29,415 nucleotides of DNA. Origin: Cylindrotheca closterium (Eukaryota; Bacillariophyta; Bacillariophyceae; Bacillariales; Bacillariaceae). Made by a program: the position numbers and the translations under genes. The notes under the pieces were generated by a model, which saw only the letters and a program-made list of their open reading frames with translations, had not been told where the DNA came from and searched no databases. The DNA lies in NCBI GenBank assembly GCA_933822405.4, contig CAKOGP040001302.1, positions 1 through 29,415 of the forward strand, written 5' to 3'. Below are positions 28,057 to 29,415 of this stretch, in pieces. Numbering within the stretch: position 1 is the stretch's first letter; the number at the start of each line of letters is the position of its first letter.

Positions 28057-28701
28057 CGACACCTGGGATTTGAGTCTTGCCCGGCCGACCCGGATGTTTG
28101 GATGAGGCCTGCTATTAAAGCCGATGGACAAGAATAATAGGAATACATACTGCTGTACACCGATGACTGCCTCTGTGTATCTGAACATCCAGAACGAACG
28201 CTAAGAAACTAAGTTGGGAAGTATTTTCTGTTGAAAGATAAGAGCATTGGTCCACCAAAGATCTATCTTGGCGGTAATGTGCGACAGGTGACGCTTGATC
28301 ACGGTGCCAAAGCTTGGGCATTTGGATCATCATCTTACGTACAACAAGCCATCAAGAATGTTGAAAAGTACCTGAATGATTGTCACACCGCTGGTGACAA
28401 CAGATTCAAAATACCTGCAAGCGCGAGGACACCAATGCGGACCAGTTATCGAGCCAAGTTGGACATGAGTCCGGAGCTGGAGCCAAAAGATGCTTTGTAC
28501 TACATGTCCTTGATTGGCATTTTGAGATGGATCGTGGAACTTGGTCGAGTTGACATCTGCTTGGAATGCAGTATTCTATTGTCACAGCTGGCGATACCGC
28601 GATTTGGTCATCTTTGTTGGGATATGACGAAATATGAGTTTTTATGTTCCAAAAGAAACTATTCAAGTACGAAGTTTTCGACACGTACCATCGGACTTTG
28701 A
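28057..28701 (+). pseudogene. Copia RT fragment, array unit 3
   Basis: Third copy, again identical in translation to units 1 and 2. Confidence 0.85.
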
Positions 28702-29134
28702 TCGTGATGTTGGGATTTGACGCAAGTGTGCCGGACGCAAGTCTGTCGGACAATCTACATCCACACAAAAAGGGAATGACCCTATACAAGTGAGATATCG
28801 ATGTTGTGTACAATGCATTAGGGAATAATACAAGATGTCCCAAAGTACTGCATCCAACATAGAATCATCATAGAGGTCGAATCAAGTTCTGTAAACAAGG
28901 GATTTTCCAAGGGAAAATTGTTGAACTTACTTTTGTGATTGAATCATCAATTCAAGCCAAACATTAATCAAATAGGAACAATTTCACTCAAAGTATACCT
29001 AGACACAGGAGAACTATTGTCGTGAAAGTGTTGTACAGTCGATTACGAATTTAGATTGCAGAGAGTTTGTTCTGAGCGCTAAAGGCACTCACGATAGAGC
29101 ACATTTTGCTTTATTCTAACAACGTGCTTGTATG

Positions 29135-29415
29135 CGACACCTGGGATTTGAGTCTTGCCCGGCCGACCCGGATGTTTGGATGAGGCCTGCTATTAAAGCC
29201 GATGGACAAGAATAATAGGAATACATACTGCTGTACACCGATGACTGCCTCTGTGTATCTGAACATCCAGAACGAACGCTAAGAAACTAAGTTGGGAAGT
29301 ATTTTCTGTTGAAAGATAAGAGCATTGGTCCACCAAAGATCTATCTTGGCGGTAATGTGCGACAGGTGACGCTTGATCACGGTGCCAAAGCTTGGGCATT
29401 TGGATCATCATCTTA
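29135..29415 (+). pseudogene. Copia RT fragment, array unit 4, cut by window edge
   Basis: The fourth copy begins as the others and ends at the window edge within AWAFGSSS, so the array is longer than seen here. Confidence 0.85.

Larger units (their letters stand above)
25398..29415 (+). repeat. Tandem array, 1078-bp period, about 3.7 units, open at right edge
   Basis: Equivalent points recur exactly 1078 bp apart (for example 25703, 26781, 27859, 28937; and 26075, 27153, 28231). The protein readings of the full units are identical in all frames, so these units are nearly or fully identical in DNA. The first, partial unit (25398-25702) is clearly diverged, with substitutions and about 15 bp of indels, while from 25703 on it agrees with the others almost completely (one change at 25781 against 26859). 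The array leaves the window at 29415. Identity this high means either very recent amplification or an assembly effect. Confidence 0.95.

Overview
The window looks like a TE-rich piece of a diatom nuclear genome, most likely a pennate diatom. The reasons are several diatom-type (CoDi-like) Ty1/copia retroelements of different lineages, short GT-AG introns of 85-92 bp, a secreted Cys-rich CAP-domain protein, and low host-gene density. The species cannot be fixed from the sequence. A run of ten Ns at 11995-12004 marks an assembly gap, so the arrangement there is uncertain.

Layout. 1-476 (-): start of a helical, TPR-like host gene that runs off the left edge. 477-1542: mostly unrecognised sequence with a short direct repeat and a broken coding-like fragment. 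1810-6762 (+): a decayed Copia element (small upstream ORF, gag, zinc knuckle, protease, integrase, RT, RNase H) with a nonsense codon, frameshifts and a mutated integrase catalytic position; it looks like a composite of two lineages. 7075-8048: first copy of a dispersed duplicated segment holding an unidentified minus-strand gene relic. 8248-15109 (-): a second Copia element with two short LTRs and a 5-bp target duplication (CTACC). Its body is broken and interrupted by the assembly gap and by an antiparallel fragment of a third Copia (12005 to about 13450, +).

15421-17514 (-) is the best host gene: five exons, signal peptide, four Cys-rich repeats encoded by same-phase exons, and a C-terminal CAP/SCP domain. 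It faces away from an intact V-ATPase proteolipid (subunit c) gene at 18273-18773 (+). 18850-20458 is the second copy of the dispersed segment, here split by a 635-bp element (19754-20388) with terminal inverted repeats and an interior made of copies of a palindrome. 20543-22766 (-) holds unrecognised coding-like stretches, including a 345-codon ORF. 23270-25261 (-) holds a frameshifted leucine-rich-repeat relic and the C-terminal part of a probable MULE-type transposase with a SWIM-like zinc finger.

25398-29415 is a tandem array with a period of exactly 1078 bp. Every full unit carries the same dead Copia reverse-transcriptase fragment, and the array continues past the right edge.

No operon-like or defence-like gene system is evident. 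The most notable signals are the exon-duplicated CAP gene, the palindrome-packed TIR element with an apparent empty site elsewhere in the window, and the retroelement-derived tandem array with a divergent edge unit. Everything is read by eye; no alignment or database search was run.
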